This document shows, one piece after another, positions 34,940-44,650 of a stretch of 64,000 nt of DNA. The notes under the pieces were generated by a model. The model had not been told where the DNA came from and did not search any database. It saw only the letters and a list, made by a program, of their open reading frames with translations. Origin of the DNA: Acidovorax sp. 106. Its GTDB lineage: Bacteria; Pseudomonadota; Gammaproteobacteria; Burkholderiales; Burkholderiaceae_C. The stretch covers positions 504,501 to 568,500 of the forward strand of contig NZ_RCCC01000001.1 in NCBI RefSeq assembly GCF_003663825.1. The letters are read 5' to 3'. Both the position numbers and the translations under genes were made by a program. How positions within the stretch are numbered: position 1 is the first letter of the stretch; each line of letters opens with the position of its first letter.

Positions 34940-35334
34940 GGCAGCGTGTTGTGAACAACGTTGGAAGCTAACGCGGTGGGTGCGGGAACCATGGCAGCTT
35001 AGGGCCCACTGCGGTTTTCGGCGTTGCCAACTTAAAGAGCCGCTGCGCAACGGTTGCGAACACTCGGTCAGAAGCCCCGGCTAGTGCATGACGGCTGTAT
35101 GACCTCCTGACTGATTTCAGATGAAGTCAGCACGCTGTTCGTGCATGGCAAGCGTGGTACCCGGGTGAGCACCTGCGACCTGCGCAGATGTGGAAGCATT
35201 GGTTTGCGGTAGCAGGACTGAAGGGCAACATCGCCAGCAACACGAGTTGAAGGCTGTTGAGGTGCCGTCGGGGCGACCTAGGTCAGCTATTGCGTGCCCG
35301 AAGTACACCAGCGCACCCTGTTTGCGATCCTGCC
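34940..35334. other. Intergenic stretch, nothing recognised
   Basis: Almost 400 bases with mixed base composition between the secreted protein and the DUF2971 gene. Short frames have no family resemblance. It may be debris from the event that brought in the DUF2971 gene, but no inverted or direct repeats were found to support that. Confidence 0.4.
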
Positions 35335-36132
35335 TCAAATCTCGCGCTTCTTGATGCTCAAGGCGTAGTCGGTCTTGCTCAGTGAGGCTTGGTATATATC
35401 CAGCGGGTGCGACCTTGCCGCTACCCACTCCTTGATCTTCATCACTGTGTCCGGTGAGACGAGTGCGCCCAGCAAGATGCCCGTCAGGTTCTCTGGCCTG
35501 AACTCCACAGTCCCAGGTCCTTTTATGTAGTTGATTAGACGCCACTCATCCTCGTACGCCCACTGCAGCGACTTGGTAAGAAGCGCCTTTGTCATAGACG
35601 CCTCGGTGCCGTCTGAGTATGTCTTGATCGGTATGCGCTTCTGCGAATACTGCACCTTTTGCGCGTGCGCCATCAGCTTGGTGTGGCCGTCAAACTCCAA
35701 GCAGATACCTCTGTGATAGTCGCCGTAGTGCGACCACATCAGGATGTCATCGCACGTAGCGGACACGCAGTACACACCGACATCCTCTGTAATCAAGCGT
35801 GCTTGCTCGCGCTGGATGCCCTCCTCAGTTGTCTTGATGGTCTTCCGGCCCAGCGAATTCTTGACGACCTCCTTGGCCTGGGTGCGCCGCTGTTCGCGAT
35901 TCAGGCCTGGTTCGAACTTTCTGGACAGGCGCTCAAACTCTTTGATCTGCGTGGTCTTTGGCGCATCAAGCGAGAAGATCGGGCGGAGGTCGAACGGGTC
36001 ATTGAATGTCTTTGCCGCAGCGAAGTACAGTTCGTTGTGCAAGACGATCCGCTCGACCCACTTGATGACCTCGGCATTGGCCATTGATCGGTATTTGTAG
36101 AACTTAGCTGGGGCTTCGTCTTGCTCGCTCAT
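35335..36132 (-). CDS. DUF2971 family protein
   Basis: Protein of 265 residues matching the DUF2971 pattern: KFYKYRSMANAEVIKWVERIVLHNELYFAAAKTFNDPFDLRP at the N-terminus, GVYCVSATCDDILMWSHYGDYHRGICLEF in the centre, and WAYEDEWRLI later. The family is scattered among bacteria, often in genomic islands; activity is unknown. Codon and base usage are noticeably less GC-rich than neighbours, and both flanks are featureless, so it looks horizontally acquired. Start at ATG 36132 fits the family N-terminus. Confidence 0.8.
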   Translation of the reverse strand: MSEQDEAPAKFYKYRSMANAEVIKWVERIVLHNELYFAAAKTFNDPFDLRPIFSLDAPKTTQIKEFERLSRKFEPGLNREQRRTQAKEVVKNSLGRKTIKTTEEGIQREQARLITEDVGVYCVSATCDDILMWSHYGDYHRGICLEFDGHTKLMAHAQKVQYSQKRIPIKTYSDGTEASMTKALLTKSLQWAYEDEWRLINYIKGPGTVEFRPENLTGILLGALVSPDTVMKIKEWVAARSHPLDIYQASLSKTDYALSIKKREI

Positions 36133-36512
36133 GGTCGCCTTCTGTTGGGATCGCCGGGCATTTGCGTAGACGCGAGACCCTTACGATTCTCTGACGTACT
36201 CCGGTCGTCCGGCGGCTAAGGTTTTTGCAACGCACACCGCCAAGCCTTTGCCGACTACATCAGCGACACGCCTGGCTGGGGTTCGCCATAAACTGTAATA
36301 CCAACGTTGAGCCCGGGTCTGCCTTTGACAGCTTCGCTCAAAATGACAGCGGATGGCCCATAGCATCTGACCATTCTGATGAAGACGACGGGCCGCTGTA
36401 TCCCTAGCCCCATCAACAAAGAAATCCATGTAGACCTCAAGCACCGTGGGCAGCGCACCGTGGGCAGCGCGCCTTGCGCGCACCACCCACCAGCGCCTGC
36501 CGTGTCAGGACA
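36133..36512. other. Intergenic stretch with a 14-base tandem repeat
   Basis: No gene recognised. GCACCGTGGGCAGC occurs twice directly in tandem (36441-36468). TGACAGC also occurs twice, 18 bases apart, near 36329-36353. Confidence 0.5.
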
Positions 36513-37949
36513 TCAAGCGTTCATGATCGACACGAGACGCGTATTCATGTGCGCCTCAATCGCCTCAGGGCCACCTTCCGATCCGTAGCCCGAATCCTTC
36601 AGGCCACCAAACGGCAGCTCAGCCGCAGGGGCCGCCGCCTGGTTGATCCAGAGCATGCCCACTTCCAGGCGCTGGGCCAGCAGGTGGGCGTTTTTCAGCG
36701 AGGTGGTGAAGGCGTAACCGGCCAGGCCAAACGGCAGGCGGTTGGCTTCGGCAATGGCGTCTTCGATCTTTTCAAAGCCACGCACGGCAGCCACGGGGCC
36801 GAAGGGCTCTTCGTTGAAGATGCGGGCCGACAGGGGTACGTCGTTCAGCACGGTGGGCTGGAAGAAGTTGCCTTCCGACCCAATGCGCTGGCCGCCTGCG
36901 GCCACCTGGGCGCCGTGCTGCACGGCGTCGGCCAGCAGGTCGGCCATTGCGGTGATACGGCGGGGGTTGGCCAGGGGGCCCATCTGTGTGCCTTCGGCCA
37001 GGCCGTCGCCCACCTTCAAGCCCTGCGCGTGGCGGGCCAGTGCGGCCACAAATTCACCACGGATGCTTTCGTGCACCAAAAAGCGGGTGGGCGAGATGCA
37101 CACCTGCCCCGCGTTGCGGAACTTGGCGCCGCCTGCGGCGCGGATGGCCAGCTCGACGTCGGCGTCCTCGGCCACGATGACGGGGGCGTGGCCACCCAGC
37201 TCCATCGTCACGCGCTTCATGTGCTTGCCAGCCAGGGCCGCCAGTTGCTTGCCCACGGGGGTCGAGCCGGTGAAGGTGACCTTGCGGATGACCGGGTGTG
37301 GGATGAGGTAGTTGGAGATTTCTGCCGGGTCGCCATAGACCAGGCCCACGGTGCCAGCGGGCACGCCTGCATCGGCAAAGGCGCGGATCAGCTCAGCGGG
37401 GCTGGCGGGGGTTTCTTCAGGCGCCTTGACGAGGATGGAGCAGCCTGCGGCCAGGGCTGCAGCGAGCTTGCGCACCACTTGGTTGATGGGGAAGTTCCAG
37501 GGCGTGAAGGCGGCGACGGGGCCCACGGGGTCTTTGATGACCAGTTGCTGGGCCTTGAGGTTGCGCGAGGGCACGATGCGGCCGTACACGCGCTGGGATT
37601 CGTCGGCAAACCATTCGATGATTTCTGCGGCCGACATGGTTTCGACCTTGGCCTCGGCCAGGGGCTTGCCCTGCTCTTGCACCATGATGGCGGCTATTGA
37701 TTCGGCGCGTTCGCGAATCAACGCAGCAGCGCGGCGCATGGTCTTGGCGCGGTCTACAGCGGGGATGTCGCGCCAGGCTTCAAAGCCCTTTTGGGCGGCT
37801 TCCAGGGCACGGTCCAGGTCGGCCTTGCCCGCGTGGGCCACCCGGCCGATTTCTTTGCCGGTGGCGGGGTTGTGCACGGCAATGGTCTTGCCGTCCGCAG
37901 CGTCCTGCCATGTGCCTGCAATGAAAAGACGGGTGTGGGGGTAGCTCAT
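36513..37949 (-). CDS. NAD(P)-dependent succinate-semialdehyde dehydrogenase-like
   Basis: Aldehyde dehydrogenase of 478 residues. Catalytic glutamate in TMELGGHAP and nucleophilic cysteine in [14 protein letters not shown] are in place; the cofactor loop is [11 protein letters not shown], and FTPWNFPI and EEPFGPVA are typical. Closest by pattern to GabD/SSADH, which turns succinate semialdehyde into succinate, but related semialdehydes are possible substrates. Start at ATG 37949 with AGGAG upstream; a longer frame upstream has no support. No gabT or other GABA gene adjoins it, so the physiological substrate is open. Confidence 0.87.
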   Translation of the reverse strand: MSYPHTRLFIAGTWQDAADGKTIAVHNPATGKEIGRVAHAGKADLDRALEAAQKGFEAWRDIPAVDRAKTMRRAAALIRERAESIAAIMVQEQGKPLAEAKVETMSAAEIIEWFADESQRVYGRIVPSRNLKAQQLVIKDPVGPVAAFTPWNFPINQVVRKLAAALAAGCSILVKAPEETPASPAELIRAFADAGVPAGTVGLVYGDPAEISNYLIPHPVIRKVTFTGSTPVGKQLAALAGKHMKRVTMELGGHAPVIVAEDADVELAIRAAGGAKFRNAGQVCISPTRFLVHESIRGEFVAALARHAQGLKVGDGLAEGTQMGPLANPRRITAMADLLADAVQHGAQVAAGGQRIGSEGNFFQPTVLNDVPLSARIFNEEPFGPVAAVRGFEKIEDAIAEANRLPFGLAGYAFTTSLKNAHLLAQRLEVGMLWINQAAAPAAELPFGGLKDSGYGSEGGPEAIEAHMNTRLVSIMNA

Positions 37950-38184
37950 GCAAAAACTCCTGTGGATGGAACAAAAGACGGTGGCCAGCCCCGGGCCGGG
38001 CACCCTGGTGAATTGGCTTGCAACCCCAACAAGGCGTTGGGGCCCAAGCGCGCCCCACACTATAGGCGCAGCGCCAGCGGCGCCGCCGTGGTTGTATGAC
38101 AACCCGAGGCGAAGGTGGGGGTACTGCTCCCTGCCCTTCGCGCCCTGTCCATGCCCGCCGTCGCGCTGCGCCCTCGCCTGCAGG

Positions 38185-39678
38185 TCAGGGAGCCGCTGCC
38201 ACACGCGGGGCGGCGTCGCCCCAGTCGCCACCCAGGGCGCGGATGAGCCCCACGGTGGCCGTGTACTGCGCGGTGCGCACCTGCAGGGCCTGGCGGCGGT
38301 TGCGCAGCTCGCTGCGGCGGGCGTCGAGCAGTTCCAGTTGGCTGACCAAGCCGTTGAGGTAGCGCGTGTCGGACAGCTGCGTGGCGCGGCGGGCGGCCGT
38401 CACTGCGCGGCCTTGTGCCTCGGCCTGGCCAGCAAGCCAGCGCAGCGAAGCCAATTGGTCTTCCACCTCGCGGAAGGCGGTGAGCACCTGCTCGCGGTGG
38501 CTGGCCAGGGCCTGCTCCAGCCGGGCGTTGGCGCCCTGCACTTGCGCGTCGCGCTGGCCGCCGTCCCACAAGGGCAGCGAGAGCAAGGCGCTCACGCCCC
38601 AGGCGCGGGCCGACCACTTGAAGAGGTCGCCCAGCTCGGGCGATGCATGGCCCGCATTGCCCGTGAGCGTAATGGCCGGGAACCAGGCCGTTTGCGCCAC
38701 GCCCACGCGGGCCTGCGCGGCCATCACGGCAGTCTGCGCAGCCGACACATCGGGCCTGCGGGCCAATACGGTGCCGGGCACGCCAGGGGGGATGACGGGC
38801 AGGGTTGCCTCGGCTGCAGCTGTGGGCAACGCAAAGCTGCCCGGCACATCGCCCACCAGTACGGCCAGCGCGTTGGTCAGCAGCGCTTGCTGGCGCTGCA
38901 GGGCCAGGGCTTCGGACTCGGTGGCGGCCACTTCGGTCTGCACACGGGCCACATCCAGCTCGGCCACATCACCGGCCTGCTGGCGGCGCTGCGTCAGGCG
39001 CAGGGTGTCCTGGTACGCGGCCAGGCTCTCATGGACGAGTTGCAGCTCGGTCTGTGCTGAGCGCAGTTGCAAATAGGTTTGCGCCACGTCGGCCTGCACC
39101 ATCAGGCGCGTGCTTTGCAGCAGTGCAGCGCGGGCATCAGCGTCCAGCCGCGCGGCATCGCTGGTTTGCGACAGCTTGCCAAACAGGTCCAGCTCATACG
39201 ACACATTGAGCCCGGCCGTGCCCAGCGTGGCGGGGGTGGCACTGCCCGTGGTGGCGGCACCGGCCTGGCGGGTGACACCGGCCGATGCGCCCACCTGCAC
39301 CGAGCGCGCAGCGTCGGCCGAGCGCAGCAGCGAGCGGGCCTCGGCCAAGCGCGCGGCGGCTTGCTGGATGCTGGTGTTGGCGCTGCCTGCGCGCTGTACC
39401 AATTCAGCCAGTGCAGGGTCTTGGAACCCCAGCCACCACTCGCCGCGCGGCTGCGCTTCAGCGGGGGGCGCCACCGTCCAAGGCGCGGGCGGCACAGCGG
39501 CTTGCTGGCTACCGGCGCTAAAGGCGTCGGGCACAGGCACACCGGCGTGCGGCCCGGGCACCACGGGCTGCGTCATACAGCCAGCCAGCACCAGCGCTGC
39601 AGCCAAGGGAGCCAGCAGGCTGCGCCTGCGGGCGGCCGGGGACGGCACGGCCCCGGGGTGATTTGCGTTGTCTGTCAT
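38185..39678 (-). CDS. Outer-membrane efflux lipoprotein (OprN/NodT family)
   Basis: Outer-membrane channel of a tripartite pump, 497 residues. Lipobox LVLAGCM (Cys34) and two OEP repeats ([31 protein letters not shown]; ...[23 protein letters not shown]). Start at ATG 39678 with GGCAGGAGATT upstream. Third gene of the operon after adaptor and RND permease (104 bases after the permease). Works with them to expel drugs or toxic metabolites across both membranes. Confidence 0.92.
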   Translation of the reverse strand: MTDNANHPGAVPSPAARRRSLLAPLAAALVLAGCMTQPVVPGPHAGVPVPDAFSAGSQQAAVPPAPWTVAPPAEAQPRGEWWLGFQDPALAELVQRAGSANTSIQQAAARLAEARSLLRSADAARSVQVGASAGVTRQAGAATTGSATPATLGTAGLNVSYELDLFGKLSQTSDAARLDADARAALLQSTRLMVQADVAQTYLQLRSAQTELQLVHESLAAYQDTLRLTQRRQQAGDVAELDVARVQTEVAATESEALALQRQQALLTNALAVLVGDVPGSFALPTAAAEATLPVIPPGVPGTVLARRPDVSAAQTAVMAAQARVGVAQTAWFPAITLTGNAGHASPELGDLFKWSARAWGVSALLSLPLWDGGQRDAQVQGANARLEQALASHREQVLTAFREVEDQLASLRWLAGQAEAQGRAVTAARRATQLSDTRYLNGLVSQLELLDARRSELRNRRQALQVRTAQYTATVGLIRALGGDWGDAAPRVAAAP

Positions 39679-39781
39679 GTTGAATCTCCTGCCGGGCCAC
39701 AGCCCCGGTCTTCCTGGGCTGTGGGCGGCTTTAGGCGCAGGGCCTGGGCCCATTGCAAATTGCTCAATGGCTCAAAGGCGT

Positions 39782-42700
39782 TCAGGCACCTTCATGGGGA
39801 TGGCGGGGAGCAGCCAGCACAGGGTGTGCGGCACTGCCCGCACTCGGCGTTGCGTGCGGAGCATGGGAGATGGGCGCCACATGCGCGCCATGCTCCACCA
39901 GCGGGCGGTTGCCTGCCAGCTTGCGCAGCAGCACGTAGAACACGGGCGTGAGGAACAGGCCAAAGGCCGTCACCCCAATCATCCCGGCGAACACGGCCAC
40001 GCCCATGGCGCTGCGCATTTCTGCGCCCGCACCGGTGGACAGCACCAGGGGCAGCACGCCCATCACGAACGCCAGCGAGGTCATCAGAATGGGGCGCAGA
40101 CGCAGGCGACTGGCCTCAATGGCGGCCTGCACCGGGCTGCGGCCCGCAAACTCCAGCTCGCGCGCAAACTCCACGATCAGGATCGCGTTCTTGGCCGATA
40201 GCCCCACCAGCACGATGAGCCCGATCTGCGTGAACACGTTGTTGTCGCCCTTGGTGAGCCACACGCCCGTCATCGCCGCCAGCAGGCCCATGGGCACGAT
40301 CAAGATGATGGCAATGGGCAGCGTGAGGCTCTCGTACTGCGCAGCCAGCACCAGGAACACCAGCAAGATGGCCAGCGGGAACACCAACACGGCAGAGTTG
40401 CCCGCCAGGATTTCCTGGTAGGTCAGCTCGGTCCATTCAAACGTGATGCCCTGAGGCAGTGTCTCTGCCGCAATGCGCTCGATAGCGGCCTGGGCCTGGC
40501 CCGACGAGAAGCCGGGAGCAGGGCCACCGTTCACATCGGCGGCCAGGTAGCCGTTGTAGCGCATGGCACGTTCAGGGCCAAAGCTGGGCTCAATCTTCAT
40601 CAGCGCAGACAGAGGCACCATCTCGCCTGTGCTGGAGCGCACCTTGAGCGCCGCCACATCTTCAGCCCGCGCACGGTAGGCCGCATCGGCCTGCACGCGT
40701 ACGCTGTAGGTGCGGCCAAACTGGTTGAAGTCGTTGGCGTACAGGCTGCCCAGGTAGATCTGCAGGGTGTCGAAGATGTCCGTCACGGGCACGCCGAGCT
40801 GGCGCGCCTTGGTGCGGTCGATGTTGGCGTACAGCTGCGGCACGTTGACCTGCCAGCTGGTGAACAGCCCAGCCAGCTCGGGCGTCTGGTAGGCCTTGGC
40901 CATGAAGGCTTTCACGGCGCCGTCCATGGCTTCGTAGCCCAGCGAGGCACGGTCTTCGATCTGCAGCTTGAAGCCGCCGGTGGTGCCCAGGCCCGCCACG
41001 GGTGGCGGTGGGAACATGGCGATGAACGCTTCCTGGATGCTGCCAAACGCCTGGTTCAGCTGCATAGCCACGGCACCGCCGCTTTGGTCAGCACGGGTGC
41101 GCTCGGCAAAGGGCTTGAGCGTGACGAACACGATGCCAGAGTTGGAGCTGTTGGTGAAGCCGTTGATCGACAGGCCCGGGAAGGCGATGGCGTCTTCCAC
41201 ATTGGGGTTGGTCTTGACGATTTCGCCCATGCGGCGGATCACATCTTCGGTGCGGTCCAGCGTAGCGCCATCGGGCAGCTGGGCAAAGCCCACCAGGTAC
41301 TGCTTGTCTTGCGCAGGCACAAAGCCGCCAGGCACGACCTTGAACAGGCCCCAGGTAGCGCCCACCAAGGCCAGGTAAATGACCAGCATCAGCGCCTTGC
41401 GGCCAATGACGCGCTTGACGCCACCGCTATAGGCATCCGAGCCGCGCTGGAACACGCGGTTGAAGGCAGCGAAGAAGCGGCCCAGCACTTTGTCCATGCC
41501 GCGCGTCAATGCATCCTTGGGTTCGTGGTGGCCCTTGAGCAGCAGCGCGCTCAGCGCGGGTGACAAGGTCAACGAGTTGATGGCAGAGATCACCGTAGAG
41601 ATGGCAATGGTGACCGCAAACTGGCGGTAGAACTGGCCCGTGAGCCCGCTGATAAAGGCCAGTGGCACGAACACCGCCACCAGCACCAGTGCGATGGCGA
41701 TGATGGGGCCAGAGACTTCGCGCATGGCGCGGTAGGTGGCCTCGCGCGGGGTCAGGCCTTCTTCGATGTTGCGCTCCACGTTCTCGACCACCACGATGGC
41801 GTCGTCCACCACGATGCCGATGGCCAGCACCAGGCCGAACAGGCTCAAAGCATTGATGGAGAAGCCCAGCAAGTGCAGCACCGCAAACGTGCCCACCACC
41901 GACACCGGCACCGCCAGCAGCGGGATGATGGAGGCACGCCAGGTCTGCAGGAACAGGATCACCACGATCACCACCAGCGCGATGGCTTCGATCAGCGTTT
42001 GGATGACGGATTTGATCGACGCACGCACGAACTGTGTGGGGTCGTACGCAATGCGGTACTCCACACCTTCGGGCATGTTCTTCTGGATCTCGTCCATGGT
42101 CTTGCGCACATTGGCCGAGATGTCGAGAGCGTTGGAGCCCGGGGCCTGGAACACGCCCATGCCCACGGCAGGGTCGTTGTTGAGCAGCGAGCGCAGCGAA
42201 TAGTCGGCAGCGCCCAGCTCCAGGCGGGCGATGTCGCGCAGGCGTGTCACCGCGCCGTCGGCGCTGGTCTTGACGATGATGTCGCCAAACTCTTCCTCGG
42301 TCGTCAAACGGCCCTGGGCATTGATGGACAGTTGCAGGTCCACGCCTGGCAGGCCGGGCGATGCGCCCACCACACCAGCAGCCGCCTGCACGTTCTGCCC
42401 ACGGATGGCAGACACCACATCGCTGGCCGAGAGGCCGCGCTGCGCGACCTTTTGGGGGTCGAGCCACACGCGCATGGAGTAGTCGCCGCCGCCAAAGATC
42501 TGCACCTGGCCCACGCCGCCAATGCGGGCGAGCCGGTCCTTCACGTTGAGCACGGCGTAGTTGCGCAGGTAGTCGATGTCGTAGCGGTTGTTGGGCGAGA
42601 CCAGGTGCACCACCATGGTCAGGTCCGGCGCGCTCTTGACGGTGGTGACACCCAAGCGGCGCACTTCTTCAGGCAAGCGTGGCTCTGCCTGCGAGACGCG

Positions 42701-43033
42701 GTTTTGCACCAGCTGCTGGGCCTTGTCGGGGTCGGTGCCCAGCTTGAAGGTCACCGTCAGCGTCATCGTGCCATCGGTGGTGGCCTGGCTGCCCATGTAG
42801 AGCATGCCTTCCACGCCGTTGATGGATTCCTCCAGCGGCGTGGCCACGGTCTCGGCGATCACCTTGGGGTTGGCACCTGGGTACTGGGCGCGCACCACCA
42901 CAGACGGCGGCGCGACCTCGGGGTACTCAGAGATGGGCAGACCGCGCAATGCGATCAGGCCCGCCAGAAAGATGAGCACCGACAGCACCCCGGCAAAGAT
43001 GGGGCGGTCAATGAAAAAACGGGACAGGTTCAT
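39782..43033 (-). CDS. RND efflux transporter permease (MexF type, HAE1)
   Basis: Inner-membrane proton-driven pump of 1083 residues. N-terminus MNLSRFFIDRPIFAGVLSVLIFLAG, periplasmic porter segments, and the membrane motif AIGIVVDDAIVVVENVERN with the paired aspartates of the proton relay; the second half contains QIGLIVLVGLSAKNAILIVEFA. The pattern fits the MexF/AcrB hydrophobe/amphiphile family. It is 30-40 residues longer than usual because of a C-terminal tail rich in His, Ala and Pro (VEHGAHVAPISHAPHATP...). Second gene of the adaptor-permease-channel operon, 45 bases after the adaptor. Confidence 0.95.
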   Translation of the reverse strand: MNLSRFFIDRPIFAGVLSVLIFLAGLIALRGLPISEYPEVAPPSVVVRAQYPGANPKVIAETVATPLEESINGVEGMLYMGSQATTDGTMTLTVTFKLGTDPDKAQQLVQNRVSQAEPRLPEEVRRLGVTTVKSAPDLTMVVHLVSPNNRYDIDYLRNYAVLNVKDRLARIGGVGQVQIFGGGDYSMRVWLDPQKVAQRGLSASDVVSAIRGQNVQAAAGVVGASPGLPGVDLQLSINAQGRLTTEEEFGDIIVKTSADGAVTRLRDIARLELGAADYSLRSLLNNDPAVGMGVFQAPGSNALDISANVRKTMDEIQKNMPEGVEYRIAYDPTQFVRASIKSVIQTLIEAIALVVIVVILFLQTWRASIIPLLAVPVSVVGTFAVLHLLGFSINALSLFGLVLAIGIVVDDAIVVVENVERNIEEGLTPREATYRAMREVSGPIIAIALVLVAVFVPLAFISGLTGQFYRQFAVTIAISTVISAINSLTLSPALSALLLKGHHEPKDALTRGMDKVLGRFFAAFNRVFQRGSDAYSGGVKRVIGRKALMLVIYLALVGATWGLFKVVPGGFVPAQDKQYLVGFAQLPDGATLDRTEDVIRRMGEIVKTNPNVEDAIAFPGLSINGFTNSSNSGIVFVTLKPFAERTRADQSGGAVAMQLNQAFGSIQEAFIAMFPPPPVAGLGTTGGFKLQIEDRASLGYEAMDGAVKAFMAKAYQTPELAGLFTSWQVNVPQLYANIDRTKARQLGVPVTDIFDTLQIYLGSLYANDFNQFGRTYSVRVQADAAYRARAEDVAALKVRSSTGEMVPLSALMKIEPSFGPERAMRYNGYLAADVNGGPAPGFSSGQAQAAIERIAAETLPQGITFEWTELTYQEILAGNSAVLVFPLAILLVFLVLAAQYESLTLPIAIILIVPMGLLAAMTGVWLTKGDNNVFTQIGLIVLVGLSAKNAILIVEFARELEFAGRSPVQAAIEASRLRLRPILMTSLAFVMGVLPLVLSTGAGAEMRSAMGVAVFAGMIGVTAFGLFLTPVFYVLLRKLAGNRPLVEHGAHVAPISHAPHATPSAGSAAHPVLAAPRHPHEGA

Positions 43034-43078
43034 ACAAATATTCCTGATAGCTCAAATCACTCGCTGCGCTCACAACGT

Positions 43079-44341
43079 TCACACAGCGGGCGATTTGGTG
43101 GCGCCTTGGGCTTGCTTGCGCTCACCGGGCACCTCTGCTTTGGCCGACATGGGCACGGCTTGCGGTGCCAGCACAGCACCAGGGCGCACGCGCTGCAGGC
43201 CGTTGACCACAATGGTCTCGCCCGCCTTCAGGCCCGAGGTGACCACGCGCAGGCCGTCCACCGGGGCACCCAGCGTCACCTCGCGGTACTCGGCCTTGTT
43301 GCCTTCGGCCACCACCATCACAAACTTCTTGCTCTGATCGGTGCCCACGGCACGCTCATTGATGAGCACAGCCTGGGTGTTGCGCGCCTGGCCCATGCGG
43401 ATGCGTGCAAACTGGCCGGGGATGAGTGCGCCGTCGGCGTTGTCAAACACCGCACGCACGCGCACGGTGCCGCTCTTGGCGTCCACCTGGTTGTCAATCA
43501 GCTGCAGGTGGCCGGCGTGCGGCGTGCCGCCACTGGTGCTGGTGCCCGTGCCCATTTGCACGGGGATGCGCTCCAGCAACTGGCGCGCACTTTGCCCCTT
43601 GGAGCCGCTGCCCAGGTCTTGCAGGGCCTTCACCACGATCTGCTCGTCGGTGTCAAAGCTCGCGTAGATGGGGCTGACAGAGACGAGCGATGTCAGCACC
43701 GGCGCGCCCGCACCGGCGGACACCAGGTTGCCCACAGTGACTTCGATGCGGCCCACGCGGCCCGCCACCGGCGCGCGCACCTGGGTGTACGACAGGTTCA
43801 GGCGTGCGGTTTGCAATGCGGCCTGCGCAGCGCGCAGGTTGGCATCGGCCTCGCGGTGGGCGTTCTGGCGTTCGTCGTGCTCGCGCTGGGCGATGGCGCT
43901 TTCTTGCAGCAGACGGGTGGAGCGGTCCAGCTCACTGCGGGTGTACGAAACGCGGGCCTGCGCGGCGGCCACCTGGGCTTCGGCGCGGTCCATCTCGGCG
44001 GCGTAGGGGGCGGGGTCCACCGTCACCAGCAGGTCGCCCTGCTTGACGAGGGCCCCCTCCTTGAAGTGCACGGCCTGCAGCGCACCCGCAACGCGGGGGC
44101 GCACCTCTACGCGCTGCACGGCCTCCAGGCGGCCCGAGAACTCGTCCCACAGGGCGATGTCTTTTTGCAGCACAGCGGCCACCGACACGGGCACGCCCTG
44201 CGGGGCGGCCCCTGCCGTGGGCGATTCAGCGTGCGAGTCTTGCAGGCCCAGGGCCGTGCCCCCCACAGCCACAGCCGCCGCAAGGGCGCCTGCCGTGGCC
44301 CACCAGCGGCGGCGGGGCGAAGAGAGAAGTGCGTTGTTCAT
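43079..44341 (-). CDS. RND efflux periplasmic adaptor (MexE type)
   Basis: Membrane-fusion protein of 420 residues. N-terminal membrane anchor (WWATAGALAAAVAVGGTALGL), lipoyl half-motif VRPRVAGALQAVHFKEGALVKQGDLLVTVD, a coiled-coil hairpin rich in Ala/Arg/Glu (about residues 100-170), the second lipoyl half YTQVRAPVAGRVGRIEVTVGNLV, and a beta-barrel domain. ALWDEFSGRLEAV is typical of MexE-like adaptors. Start at ATG 44341 with GGAGGAAAAC; an in-frame ATG at 44374 has no such site. First gene of the pump operon; no local repressor of the TetR type is present, and a LysR gene lies 1.4 kb away. Confidence 0.93.
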   Translation of the reverse strand: MNNALLSSPRRRWWATAGALAAAVAVGGTALGLQDSHAESPTAGAAPQGVPVSVAAVLQKDIALWDEFSGRLEAVQRVEVRPRVAGALQAVHFKEGALVKQGDLLVTVDPAPYAAEMDRAEAQVAAAQARVSYTRSELDRSTRLLQESAIAQREHDERQNAHREADANLRAAQAALQTARLNLSYTQVRAPVAGRVGRIEVTVGNLVSAGAGAPVLTSLVSVSPIYASFDTDEQIVVKALQDLGSGSKGQSARQLLERIPVQMGTGTSTSGGTPHAGHLQLIDNQVDAKSGTVRVRAVFDNADGALIPGQFARIRMGQARNTQAVLINERAVGTDQSKKFVMVVAEGNKAEYREVTLGAPVDGLRVVTSGLKAGETIVVNGLQRVRPGAVLAPQAVPMSAKAEVPGERKQAQGATKSPAV

Positions 44342-44650
44342 GGTGTTTTCCTCCGTGTCATTGATTCGGTTCATCAGGTCTGTCCAGGTCTGCCGGGCAT
44401 GCCGCTGGTGGCGGGCCCGCAGGGCTCAAAAGGTTCTCAGCGCCACTGGGGGCTGTCTCAAACGCCCCAACAAGAGCGCGTCGCAAAGCACAAAATCCAG
44501 GCAAAGCAGATCCCTCCGGCACTTCAGGCCAGATTCAAAATGGGTTGCGAAATCCAAGGGCAAAGCTGCGCCCAGCCAGCCCTGCAAGGGGGCTGGCGCA
44601 GCGGCAATCACTTGCCGGTCAGGGGGTCAAGGTCATCGGTGCGATCAGTG
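44342..44650. other. Promoter region of the efflux operon, no clear operator
   Basis: About 310 bases between the hydrolase-like gene and the adaptor. No nod-box type ATC-N9-GAT palindrome or strong -35/-10 pair stands out. A 7-base-pair hairpin (TGTCAGG/CCTGACA) spans the stop codon of the hydrolase-like gene at 44649-44668. Confidence 0.4.

Noticed and set aside
36181-36486. 101-residue minus-strand frame before the dehydrogenase
   Set aside because: No recognisable domain, no ribosome-binding site, and it contains the 14-base tandem repeat; most likely not coding.
44342-44650. MexT-type nod box before the efflux operon
   Set aside because: No ATC-N9-GAT type palindrome could be found by eye.
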